DNA from: Agrostemma githago
Lineage: Eukaryota; Streptophyta; Magnoliopsida; Caryophyllales; Caryophyllaceae
NCBI GenBank assembly: GCA_958450325.1
Contig: OY288256.1
Coordinates: 17,578,557 to 17,642,556 of the forward strand
Direction of reading: 5' to 3'
DNA: 64,000 bases
The notes under the pieces were generated by a model. The model did not search any database. It was not told the DNA's origin and saw only the letters and a program-made list of their open reading frames with translations. Of this stretch, positions 48,552 to 58,198 are shown piece after piece. The position numbers were made by a program, and so were the translations under genes. How positions within the stretch are numbered: the stretch's first letter is position 1; the number at the start of each line of letters is the position of its first letter.

Positions 48552-48950
48552 TGTTTGGGTATTAAACAATCGTAGACCTCCAGCCGGCGATGACCGGCTA
48601 TCTCCTTCTACGTTCCTGATGTGCTTTGAGCTCCGGACCTGCACAGGGAGCACACAAGGGCCTCAGAGGGTGTCCGAGGTTGCCTCTCCGACGCTTAAGT
48701 CAGTCCCCGGGATGAAGAAGTCAATCTATGATTAGGGAGGATATTGCTTAGCTTTTTAGAGAGATGAAGTGTTGTGTATATTTTGTGTCCCCTTTCTCTT
48801 GGTGGCTCTCTTGGTATTTATAGGGCTTGAGTCGTACGGACAGTGTGACCGGCGTCCCCCTTCGCCAGAGGGAGCCGACATGATTCGTCGCTGAGCGGAT
48901 AGTACTCTTGAATTGCCGACCGCCGACCACATGTGGTACCGACCCCCATA
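48552..48950 (-). repeat. Extra internal LTR of the Retand-like element
   Basis: A third LTR copy between two copies of the antisense ORF start. The LTR-side terminus toward 48,950 reads ccccata rather than ccatca. Confidence 0.9.
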
Positions 48951-49255
48951 AATTGCGCCATCAATGGCTGCCTGTCGAGGATCATCGTAGGCTGGCTTCA
49001 GTGATTAGTGCTTGGCTCGAGAGGTTACAGAGTGGCTGGCGTCTTGTAGAGAGCCCGCACGCCTTTCCTAGCTGTGTCTAGGGTGTTTATAGAGGTAATG
49101 ATGACCTTTGCTCTTCCCTAGGTTGTTGGGTAGTTGTGCATTAAATGGGGTGCATGCATGGTATGTGGGTACTATATAATACCCTCATTTTTTGCTATTT
49201 CTGGCATCATTCCTCCACTTCGTTTGTTAACGATTTTTACTAACTCTGCTTAGCC

Positions 49256-49774
49256 ATGTTTTCCTCGTCTGGCAGCAACTCTCCCCCGTCCACCGTGGAG
49301 CATCCCCGTGTCCCTGTTAGACGCCGGAAGCGCTCTCCTTCCCCGGTGACTTCCACACCCGTGTTTGGGCGTTGGGTGTCTCGCGGGCCCCCATCGCGTC
49401 CGTCTGATCCTGCCGCCGTGGTCCCTCCCCCCTCCTCCGGCTGGGGGGTTATTGGATGCTCTCATGGTGGTGACCGCCCTCGCCGTCGTCGGAGGGCCAG
49501 GGTACATTTCGGGGTTTTCGAGCCGGACATCGACTCGGATTGTCCGCCCTCGGGCGATTCCTCCTATTCCTATTCTTCGGGCAGCCGCTCGTCTAGGCCG
49601 TCATGGATGGTCGGACCCCTGTGTCCCAGTGACTCGTCAGGCGAGATGGAGGAGGGTTTTGATACTCTTCGAGGAATTCGCGCCCCTCCTCCTTCTCCCG
49701 TCTCCTCGTCTTCTAGTGTCAGCTCGGCTTCTTCCCTCCCCCAGAAGGATACTGATGGGGAAGAGTTGGATTAG
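49256..49774 (+). CDS. Antisense ORF 1 of the Retand-like element, 172 aa
   Basis: Open frame opposite to gag, with a TATA-like site about 80 bp upstream. The product is low-complexity: Ser/Pro-rich with a basic patch (RPRRRRRARVHFG) followed by an acidic region (EPDIDSDCPP). No known domain. Tat-lineage elements often carry extra ORFs between pol and the 3' LTR on the opposite strand. Its role is unknown. Confidence 0.5.
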   Translation: MFSSSGSNSPPSTVEHPRVPVRRRKRSPSPVTSTPVFGRWVSRGPPSRPSDPAAVVPPPSSGWGVIGCSHGGDRPRRRRRARVHFGVFEPDIDSDCPPSGDSSYSYSSGSRSSRPSWMVGPLCPSDSSGEMEEGFDTLRGIRAPPPSPVSSSSSVSSASSLPQKDTDGEELD

Positions 49775-50215
49775 GGTACTCCTGCTTGGTCGGGCCTCGT
49801 TTTGCCGGTTGAGGTCGACGGAGGGGGAAGGTGGTCTGCTTCTGGTAGTGTAGATGCGCCGATGGTGTCTTGTGGGTGGTTTTCAGCTTGCCCCGTCACT
49901 CTTTTGCTTGTTTTCGGTAGCTCTTTGGTCGGATTGTGTAGTTTGGGGGATTGTCGGCCCCCTTTGACTTTGTTTTCTAATTACCGGCTTTGTATGTTGG
50001 GATGCCGGTTCCCTTCGGCTATGGCTGTTATGACTTTTGGATGTAAGCTGACTATTTATTGTATGTGGACCCCGTGTTTTGTGCCAAAATTGCGCTTTTA
50101 ATTTGTCTGCCCTCGTTCCCCGTGTTGTCTTTTCGTATTCCACGTTCTTCAAGTTGTATTGAATATCTCTGTCCTTTGTCAGGCTTCCTTTGAGTGGCCC
50201 TAGGCATTCCCCCTT

Positions 50216-50226
50216 GTATAAATAGG
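50216..50226 (+). promoter_or_regulatory. TATA box for antisense ORF 2
   Basis: tgtataaataggggc lies about 205 bp upstream of the ATG at 50,427 and is followed by a leader-like region. Confidence 0.5.
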
Positions 50227-50426
50227 GGCTCATTTCCTCATTTCCTCCTATTTGCCACTCCTATTCTCTCACTAGGACTAACAAATATCTCCAACTCGCC
50301 CTCTTCTTCCCCTGTCGGTTAGGTCATCGTCTCCTGCAGCAGGAGTTCTAGTTTCGCCGGCGTATTTTTGTAGGTTAGTCTCCTATCCCTCCTTATTATT
50401 TTATTGATTTTTTTGCTTCCGAGTCA

Positions 50427-52760
50427 TGTCCACCCGTTCCCGCCGAATTCATTTCGAGGACGAGGATGACGAGGCAATGTCGGCGTTTGACGGGGTCCAG
50501 GGCGGCGGGTCTGGTGAAGTTGCCGACGACGCCTCCTCGGATGTGTCCGTAGAGGTGTTGGAGCCCAAGGAGGCGATCCCTCTTCGAACCTAGCATATTT
50601 CTGCCTGCGGGCCTTCTCGAGGGGGGGGGGGGGGGTGACTTCCATATCTATGGTGGGTGAGGAAGGGGAGCCCTCTTCTGGGGTGGTTGTGGCGGAGGGT
50701 AGCACGATGGTTCTGCGCCGTCGTCGGAGGGATTCTGATTGTCAAGGGAGTCCTTCTGGGGTAGATCTGGCGTCTTCCAGCCGCCCAGCTTCTACGTCTG
50801 GGCAGGCGGAGGGCCGGTCGGGGGGCGCCGGTGGTGGCAGCGTCCTTCTCCATCGTGCTCGCACCATGGTGGATGAGGATTGGCGCCGGAAAGTGTTGAA
50901 CGTCGACGGTCTTGAGGCTGCCCGGGAAATTTATCCTCTGGGGGAGGGTTTTGACTATCAGATGCCGGACCCAGGTCAGTCGATTTGCTCTCCCCCTAGT
51001 GGTTGTGTGGGGGTGTCGGTGGAGTCTTTAAAGTTCGGATTGCGTTTTCCCCTTGACCCTTTTGTGAAGGAGGTGTTCTGTCGCATGAACTTGGTGTTGT
51101 GCCAGTTAACTCCCAGTCCTTTCGTGGCATTATCTCTTTTTGCTGGGTGTGCCGATTTAGGGGGTGGAGACCCTCTGTGGAGGCGTTCTGGTTTATGGCG
51201 CACCTCAAGGCGGTGCCGTCTTCCAATTATTGAGCGCTGGGCCGACGGGGCAAGTATGTGACCTCCTACCCCATAATTTCGAATTGTCATTAGTGGAAGG
51301 GTGCCTCTTTGTATGTGCGTTCGACGAAGCTCTGGAGAGTTCCCCGGGTATTTCAGTCTGATGTGCGTATCAACATGGAGAGTAGCGAGGAGGTGGGGTG
51401 CTGTCTGGATTTGAGGGAGTCAAGTCTAGAACCGTCAGATAGGGAAGTCGTCGACGCTTTCCCTACTGTTATGAAATGGGTTGGTAAGGAGAGGGTGGCC
51501 ATGCCTTCGGTTTGGTTGCCTCCCTTTGACCTTATTTCTCATAACGTATATCTGGAACGGGTGGGCATGAGCGTCTCTGTCGCCGACCAAGGTAACTGGC
51601 GGCCCACCTTCTCACTTGTGCCGTCCTCCTTTTTTGATAGTAAACAGACCCTCAACCCCTTGCCTATTTTTCTGCCTACTTTTGCAGGTGGAAGGCCGGC
51701 GCACTCTTGGACGCCTAGGGAGCTCACCTTGCTGGGTTTGGACTCTGATTTGTCCCCGTTTGTTTCTGAGCCGCCATCACCTGCAGTGGACCGCCCTACG
51801 ATCATGACTTACCGCCGAACGAGGTTTGCTAGGGCGAAGGCTGGCTCGTCATCGGAATTTGGGGATTTTCCTCCTCCTAAGAGGCAAGCTACCGGGTCAC
51901 CGGCTGCCAACCAAGAGGAGGCAGCAAGCATGGCTGGTGTTTAGGCTGATTTTGGGACTTCGAAGGTTGTCACCTCTCCAAGGACGACAACCTCCCCTTA
52001 TGTCACTGTAGCTGCCTTTCCTGGCCCGTCGGAGGCAGTCGGGCCGTCCTTGGATGTGGGGGAGACGGTAGTTCGGTTTGAGGCTTCCCGTGACAAGGAC
52101 GTTATGCGCGACGTTGCCGCTGCTGTGGATACGGCCCTCCTTACTCTGTCTGAGATGTCTCTCTTCAGGATATTGGAAGCGGATATCTCGTCTGTTGACC
52201 GTATTCGGACCCTTGCAGAGCTGGAGGCCGTTTACCGCGGTTTGGGAGAGGAACTTTCTAAGTCTGCTCAGAACATCGTCAAGATGAAGAAGGTGGCGGA
52301 GGAAGGCTTAGGGTTGATGTCAAGGCTGCAAGAGGCAAAGCTGGGAATGGAGGCGGAGAAGAAACTAAGGTTGGAGGCAGGGTAGAGGGAGATGGCCAGT
52401 CGTAAGGATTTGGAGACTCTCCAGGGCGTCCACTCTTCCTGTGAGCCGTCCAAGAAGGTTTTGGAGGGGCAGCTGGAGTCTATTCGTGCCGATAAGGAGT
52501 CTCTTGAGCAGAAGTTGGCGACTGTTGAACAGGACGTGGCGGAGAAGGCCAAAGAGATTGCTGATCTGGAGAAGGAGGGCGAGGAAGCTTACAAGGATGG
52601 GATGAATGCGGTCATTGCTTTGACGTCGCAAGCTCTTCGTGAGTATGATCCTGGCTTCGATTTTGGCCGGTATAATTCAATCTACAAGCGTCTTCGTGAT
52701 GAAGAGATTGCACAGGAGGATGGGTCGGCCCCGGCGGCACCTCCGGTCTCTCCGAAATAG
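50427..52760 (+). pseudogene. Antisense ORF 2, 'putative gypsy type transposon' domain protein, decayed
   Basis: Starts at the ATG at 50,427 (MSTRSRRIHFEDEDDEAMSA). A stop at about 50,591 and a run of 14 G (50,622-50,635) break the frame. From 50,635 it encodes the stretch LKFGLRFPLDPFVKEVF then LVLCQLTPSPFVALSLFAG, matching the Pfam family PF04195 (putative gypsy type transposon). Frame changes near 51,170. Then one frame runs to 52,760 with stops at about 51,231, 51,291, 51,942 and 52,383. The last third is a coiled coil rich in E, K and L. It resembles the antisense protein of Retand-type elements. Confidence 0.7.
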
Positions 52761-53283
52761 GAAATCGGGCCGTCGTCCTCCTGTGCCTTATGCACCCTCA
52801 AGGAGGGAGAGGAGGGGGCGGCAGAAGAGTCGGCTGACACCGCTCACTCTTCTGCCACCTCTTGAGGCTTTTTGTGGATCTCGTCGCACCTAACCTTTGA
52901 GTTTCAGGCATAGGCTTGCCCTCCATGCTTTATCCTTTGTATTCCTTTTTGTCATGTTCGTAGGTGGCGTTTGATCCTTTGGGGACGGCTGCCAAACTTT
53001 TAATAGTCGTAGCCTTGTTTTGACATTCGTTTGTGTAACCAACATTTGGCGCTTATGACGCCCCTTGTGACTTTGACTCTTGTTGATTTTGACTTTTGTT
53101 GTGTTGGTCGTTTGTTGATTGTCATTTTTGGACTCATGCCTTCATTTTAATCACCGGTCTGGTTTACTGGGGTGCCGGTTTTTGTTTCATGCCCCCAGCT
53201 GGAGTTTTGGGGTTGGGGATTTGGCCAGGGCGCTGGCTGTGGTTATGACCACAGGCCGGTGCTGACTTGCCCCCACTCTGTGG
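52761..53283. other. Interval between antisense ORF and gag
   Basis: T/G-rich DNA where pol would be expected to start if the element were complete. No protease or reverse transcriptase motif is found on either strand. Confidence 0.6.
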
Positions 53284-54701
53284 CTAGGGGAGATTTGGCC
53301 TGATTTGTTGGCATTCCAGGTCGAACCTCCTAGCGTACTCCCTAATGCTCTCCTTTGGCCCCTGTCGCATGGTCATCAGATCCACCGTAACTATCTGCCT
53401 GCGTCGGCTCCCGGCGTATTGGTCTATGAAAGCCGTGCTGAGGTCTTTAAAACTCCGGATGGAATCCCGGGGCAAACCTCGAAACCACGACTGGGCGTAT
53501 CCGGTGAGTGTGGCGGGGAATACTCGGCACCATACAGCGTCGTCTAGCTCGTACATGGCCATGTAGCTTTCGTACGTTGCCAGATGATCTTCCGGGTCCG
53601 TCATCCCGTCGAACTGGATGTTAGGCACCTTTACTCGGGGCATGGGGTGCTCCGTAATTTCCGGGTGAAGAGGTGACACTGTGGGCCACCCCTTCCGAGG
53701 TGTCTTCCTATTCGGCGTGGCTAATTCGGATTCGCCCTCTTCCTCTTCCTGGGCGTCGGACACGTTCCTTTTCGACCGGCATGTTACGAACGTCTCTTCT
53801 TCGGGGGAGCTTTCCCGGCGGGTGTGTCCGCTCTCCCGACCGGTGTCTTTCGTCAGACGGGTGAATACCGAGCCTCGAATTTCGGAGTCGGCAGGTCTCT
53901 TTCCGTGCTCGTTGACGCCCAGCCGATCTTTTAGGGTTTTCTCGGGCTTTCCTGCTCTCTCCCTCTGGCCCAGGCGGTGGTGGACTGTCCTCTGGGGGCT
54001 GTGACTCCTCCTGGCTTTTTGGGTGCCAGGGCCCAGTCGTTGGCGCATTGATGGAGTGTGGCTTCTACTCCTTTCGCGGCGCCTCTCGTCCGGCGGGGAT
54101 CTGCTTTCTCCCCTCATGTTGCCGGCTGGTGCTAGGACTCCCAAGCCTATCTCTGGGCAATATGGAGGGGGCCCCTAGACTGGTACCTCTCTTCTTTCCG
54201 GTGTAGCTTGATTCTCTCTCTGTCGAGGCATCTGCTTTTCTCTAGGTACCGACGTTGTCTTTCCTTCAACGTTAGCGTCCCGGGCCGTTCGGGAAAGAGT
54301 TCCCTGGGCGAGACGTTAGCTCTTTAGAAAGTTCCGACGGTCGGTCCGGGAGGCTCTTCCGTCCGAGGCGCTATTAAGGCTGACGGGGCTGTCGTCCTTA
54401 AGAAGGCGGCAAGGAAAAGCTGAGCTGCGGACAGCTGTTCTGGGGTGAAGACATCCCCTGGGGCACTGTCTGGAAGCATTCCTGCCGGGGTGGATGCCGA
54501 GGCCGCGAGGCCCTTATCCCTATCCTTGTTTCGGGCTTGGTCTTCCGGAGGGGAGGTCTCCACGACCTCGAGTTCAACACTCTTTTCTGCTGCTACGGTG
54601 GCTTCTGCGGCGTCGCGTGTTGCCATGTCTTTGGATGCTTCGACGAGCTTCTGTTTTAGAGCGAGGAGCTTTTTGTTTAATATCCCCACAGACAACGCCA
54701 A
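53284..54701 (-). pseudogene. Gag of the Retand-like element, frame-shifted and truncated
   Basis: The N-terminal frame, 54,701-54,324, is Ala/Glu-rich with a coiled-coil start. A second frame, 54,144-53,284, has an Arg/Ser-rich stretch then the retrotransposon gag domain, with PNIQFDGMTDPEDHLATYES, AQSWFRGLPRDSI and ESIREYARRFDLECQQI. It stops after the gag core. No zinc knuckle or protease follows. Confidence 0.85.
54681..54701 (-). promoter_or_regulatory. Primer-binding site of the Retand-like element
   Basis: On the minus strand TTTGGCGTTGTCTGTGGGGA lies two bases inside the right LTR. This fixes the element's orientation as minus. Confidence 0.8.
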
Positions 54702-54703
54702 AT

Positions 54704-55103
54704 TGTTTGGGTATTAAACAATCGTAGACCTCCAGCCGGCGATGGCCGACTATCTCCTTCTTCGTTCCTGATGTGCTTTGAGCTCCGGACCTGCACAGGG
54801 AGCACACAAGGGCCTCGGAGGGTGTCCGAGGTTGCCTCTCCGACGCTTAAGTCAGTCCCCGAGATGAAGAAGTCAATCTATGATTAAGGAGGATATTACT
54901 TAGCTTTTTAGAGAGATGAAGTGTTGTGTATATTTTGTGTCCCCTTTCTCTTGGTGGCTCTCTTGGTATTTATAAGGCTTGAGTCGTACGGACAGTGTGG
55001 CCGGCGTGCCCCTTCGCCAGAGGGAGCCGGCATGATTCGTCGCTAACCGGATAGTACTCTTGAATTCCCGATCGCCGACTACATGTGGTTCCGACCCCCA
55101 TCA
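54704..55103 (-). repeat. 5' LTR (right) of the Retand-like element
   Basis: 400 bp, near-identical to the LTR at 47,470-47,869. Followed by the target duplication CAACT. Confidence 0.92.
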
Positions 55104-55844
55104 CAACTGATTCCATTATTGGTTGCAACCAAAAGAAAGATAAATTTTGGACAAGGGTAAAGAATAAGTACGACGAGGCACAATGTGCTAACCAAGCTAA
55201 CATACGTCCCCGTGGAGTTGGTATGTTGACAAATCGGGGGCATATGATTTCTGTCGGGGTGTCGAGATGGGTTGGTTATTTTGAGAAAGCGAAAAGTAGG
55301 CTTTCAAGCGACATGTGTGACGAGGATGCGTATGCCGATGCTCGTAGATTATGTGGAAACACATATACGTACGAAAATCAGTGGCATTTGCTAAAAAAAT
55401 TCCCGCGATGGGAAGAACATTTGCCAACTATTTCGAAGGATAGACCCCCTAAAACTATCGCCCCTAATGTCATCACCCCTTCCGATAATAGCAAAAAACG
55501 CATTAGAGTCGACGATTTAGAAACAGATGCATCAATGGCTGATGGTGGAAGTAGCCAACGCCCGATGGGTGTTCAAGCGGCTAAGAAAAATAAGGGAAAA
55601 GCTCGTCTTGTAAATGAGGAGGTCGTCTCGGAAGTTAATGAACGATTAGGGCAGTTCATCGATGGGATGTCGAAAACGGAAATACGAAAAAACCGAAGGG
55701 AAGTGGCGATTGAGAAAGATTAGGCATGGAAGAGAAAATAACTATTGTTTCAAACGTTGAAAGAATTACAGAACCCGACTCCAGAAGATATAGAGATGTT
55801 GGCTAAAGCTCGTCAAGATGTTGCCGATAATATTTAGTTTTTTT
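55104..55844 (+). pseudogene. Myb/SANT-like ORF1 of PIF/Harbinger type, C-terminal part
   Basis: Continues exactly in frame from 47,469 after the LTR element (IST then DSIIGCNQKKDKFWTRVKNK). It completes the trihelix/SANT-like fold, then gives a basic, Lys-rich linker and a NAM-associated-type C-terminal region. An in-frame stop at about 55,721 is followed by readable tail sequence (QTLKELQNPTPEDIEMLAKA) in a shifted frame up to about 55,836. In Harbinger elements this protein helps bring the transposase to the nucleus and to the element ends. Confidence 0.7.
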
Positions 55845-56354
55845 TTGTTTTTTAGCTTATGCATTTGTTGTCGCATTTTGTGTTTCGTTGTTTTTATTAT
55901 TTATTTTCTTATTTAGTATCGTTTTAATATCATGTGGTTTTATTTTAGATTTAGTTTGTAATCTTCTATTTCGTTGTATAATCAACGTATTTGATTTCTT
56001 ATTACGAACTAACGTCTCATTTTATAATCACGTTGGAATGATCACATTTTTGAATTTGCAAATAATGATCACATCTTTGAATTAGGTACAAATGGTCACA
56101 TTTTTTAATTAGGGAAAAATAATCACATTTCTTAATTAGGGAAAAACAATCACATTTTTGCATTACGAAATACCAGTCGCATTTTTGAATTTGAAAATAA
56201 CGGTGACATTTTTTAATAAGGGAAAAACAATCACATTTCTTAATTAGGGAAAAACAATCACATTTTTGAATTAGGAAATACCGGTCACATTTTTGAATTA
56301 GAAAATACCGGTCACATTTTTGAATTTGAAAATAACCGTCACATTATCAAATCT

Positions 56355-56355
<1 letters not shown>
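55845..56355. repeat. Degenerate tandem repeat, ~30-38 bp units
   Basis: From about 56,030 to 56,345 the pattern aatcacatttttgaattagg then gaaaaac repeats about nine to ten times with variants (cggtcacatttttgaatttg). No ORF of interest. Confidence 0.75.

Positions 56356-56427
<72 letters not shown>
56356..56427. repeat. (TA)n microsatellite
   Basis: About 70 bp of uninterrupted TA. Confidence 0.95.
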
Positions 56428-56429
<2 letters not shown>

Positions 56430-56486
56430 GAACATCAAACACTTTTTAATTTACATAATTACGTCAAATATTACAAAAATTTCAGA

Positions 56487-56566
56487 ATGTCATCATCTTC
56501 TTCTCCCAACTCATAGGACTCTCCTGATTTCGAGCTTGAGTGTTACAAACTCGGCGCCGAGGCTCT
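56487..56566 (+). pseudogene. Start of a second ORF, possibly Harbinger transposase, cut by LTR copy 2
   Basis: The ATG at 56,487 begins a Ser-rich start, a TAG at codon 10, then DSPDFELECYKLGAEAL. The frame is cut at 56,566 by the LTR. Position and style fit the N terminus of a HARBI1-like transposase next to the ORF1 gene. The fragment is too short for a firm call. Confidence 0.3.
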
Positions 56567-58198
56567 TGATGGTAAGGATTTGTCGTGGAATCCCAACCGT
56601 CAATAATAAACCGGCTAATCCTACGGTAGATAGGGCAAGTCGGGTCGAATCCACGGGGACGGTAATGTATAGTCTAGACTAGGTCGGCCCAAATACTAGA
56701 CTAAGTCAACGAGCTAAACTAAGGTGATGAGAAGGGGAGAAAACTAGACTACACTAAGGCTAAGGAGGAAGCAAACAAAGGAGAACGGGCTAGGATTAGG
56801 TCGAGGTCAAAGGGGTAACAGAATGGTCATGGGAGAACTAGAGCGAAGGAGGTAGTAGGGTGATCTAGGTTGGTCCGGGCTCTCGCAACTTAGACCCACC
56901 TAGAGGTTCCACCTAGAACCCATCTCGGCGACACACATGACAAACGGGGTTACTAGCACGCTATAGGCCTAGGTCGAATCCGGGCTCTCGCTACTTAGAC
57001 CGACCTAGGGGTCGTTCTCACCGGGCTCTCGCAACTTAGTGAGGGAACCGAACCCACAAACAAACTAATACCCACAAGAGAAAGGCAAGAAAAACAAGTA
57101 TTTGCAACTACTAGTCAATCAAGCATTTCAACAAACATGTGATGTGCACCAAACCAAGAGGAAACCCAAATCTTCCACCAACATCTCCAAAAATCCTTTA
57201 ATCACCCAATTAACACCCTAATCACCTTACTAACCCTAGCAAGAACACTACTCTAACATATCTAATCTAGAATTAACACTAACAAGAGGAATCATCAAAG
57301 AAACAAAACAAACATCAACAAACTAATGATAACAATGAACAATAACAAAACAATCAACTAAAGATTCAAACTTGAATAACATAAACAAAGATTAAGAGAA
57401 GAGAAAAGGATTATACCATACTAGAGGAGAAGAAAGGACAAAACTTGCATTAATGAAGAAAAACCCAAAACAAACCACCAAGGTTGTCAATCTTGGTGGA
57501 GATCTTGAAGAATTCCCTTAATACAAGTACTAATCTAGGATTAACAACTAATTACCAACTAATCTACACTAATCTAATCTAATCTAACCTAAAGTAGTCT
57601 AGGGTTTTAAGAATATATCATAAGATGGTGTCTTAATACAAGAGGGGGGTATATATAGGGTTACAAATGGAAGGGAGAAGAAAGAAAACAAGGTGCGGGT
57701 TACAGCTAGGCCGTCCCGGCCGAGACGAGATGGTCCCGGTCGGGACGGGGTCGGTCCCGGTCGGGAAGCCATGCTCCCGATCGGGAAGGGCTCTTCACAG
57801 CAACCTCCTTGTTTGTGCACCTCATCCCGAACGGGATGAGGCCATCCCGAACGGGATGAGCCTTGTAGGCCTCCAATATGAACTTTTTGGTCCCTCCTTG
57901 CTTCTCATGGGCTTCCCATCGATTCTCGGGACTCGGGATCGGGTCTCGGAGGCTCGGGATTGGGTCCCAAGGTCTCGGGGTCGATTCCAAGGCATCGAAT
58001 CATCGTTCCTTTACTCCGTTGGCTCCAAAATGTGTATGTATAGAGTCGGAATCGCTCCAACTCTTCCAAATCGGTCTCGGGAACCTGAAACGAACTGAAG
58101 GAAGCATAAGAAGCCCCTAAACCGCTCCCAAGGAGCGATTCTACAAGGAAAATGAGACCAAAACACTACGAAATAGGCACTACAAATGACACTTATCA
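56567..58198 (-). repeat. 3' LTR of copy 2 (1632 bp)
   Basis: Plus-strand sequence begins tgatggtaagg and ends acttatca, the inverse of copy 1 LTRs. More diverged from copy 1 than the two copy-1 LTRs are from each other. It contains its own set of tcccggtcggga palindromes (57,710-57,860). Confidence 0.92.

Larger units (their letters stand above)
47470..55103 (-). mobile_element. Tat/Retand-like gypsy retrotransposon lacking pol
   Basis: Flanked by the target duplication CAACT (47,465-47,469 and 55,104-55,108). LTRs of 400 bp lie at 55,103-54,704 (5') and 47,869-47,470 (3'), and a third LTR copy at 48,950-48,552. The minus orientation is shown by the primer-binding site next to the right LTR, a minus-strand TATA box in each LTR (ctataaatacc, near 47,732-47,743) and gag on the minus strand. 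The plus strand carries the extra antisense ORFs seen in Tat-lineage elements. Protease, reverse transcriptase and integrase are absent. Confidence 0.9.
46506..56566 (+). mobile_element. Inferred PIF/Harbinger element, interrupted by LTR elements
   Basis: The left end is proposed at gagcatgtccatccatg (46,506) preceded by TAA, which fits PIF/Harbinger termini. It contains an ORF1-type Myb/SANT gene (46,930-55,844, interrupted) and the start of a second ORF (56,487). The right terminus is not visible, because LTR elements fill the rest of the window. The end given here is only where the next insertion begins. Confidence 0.4.

Noticed and set aside
53305..54004. Plus-strand ORFs opposite the Retand-like gag
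   Set aside because: They are mirror frames of the minus-strand gag domain, which has clear family motifs.
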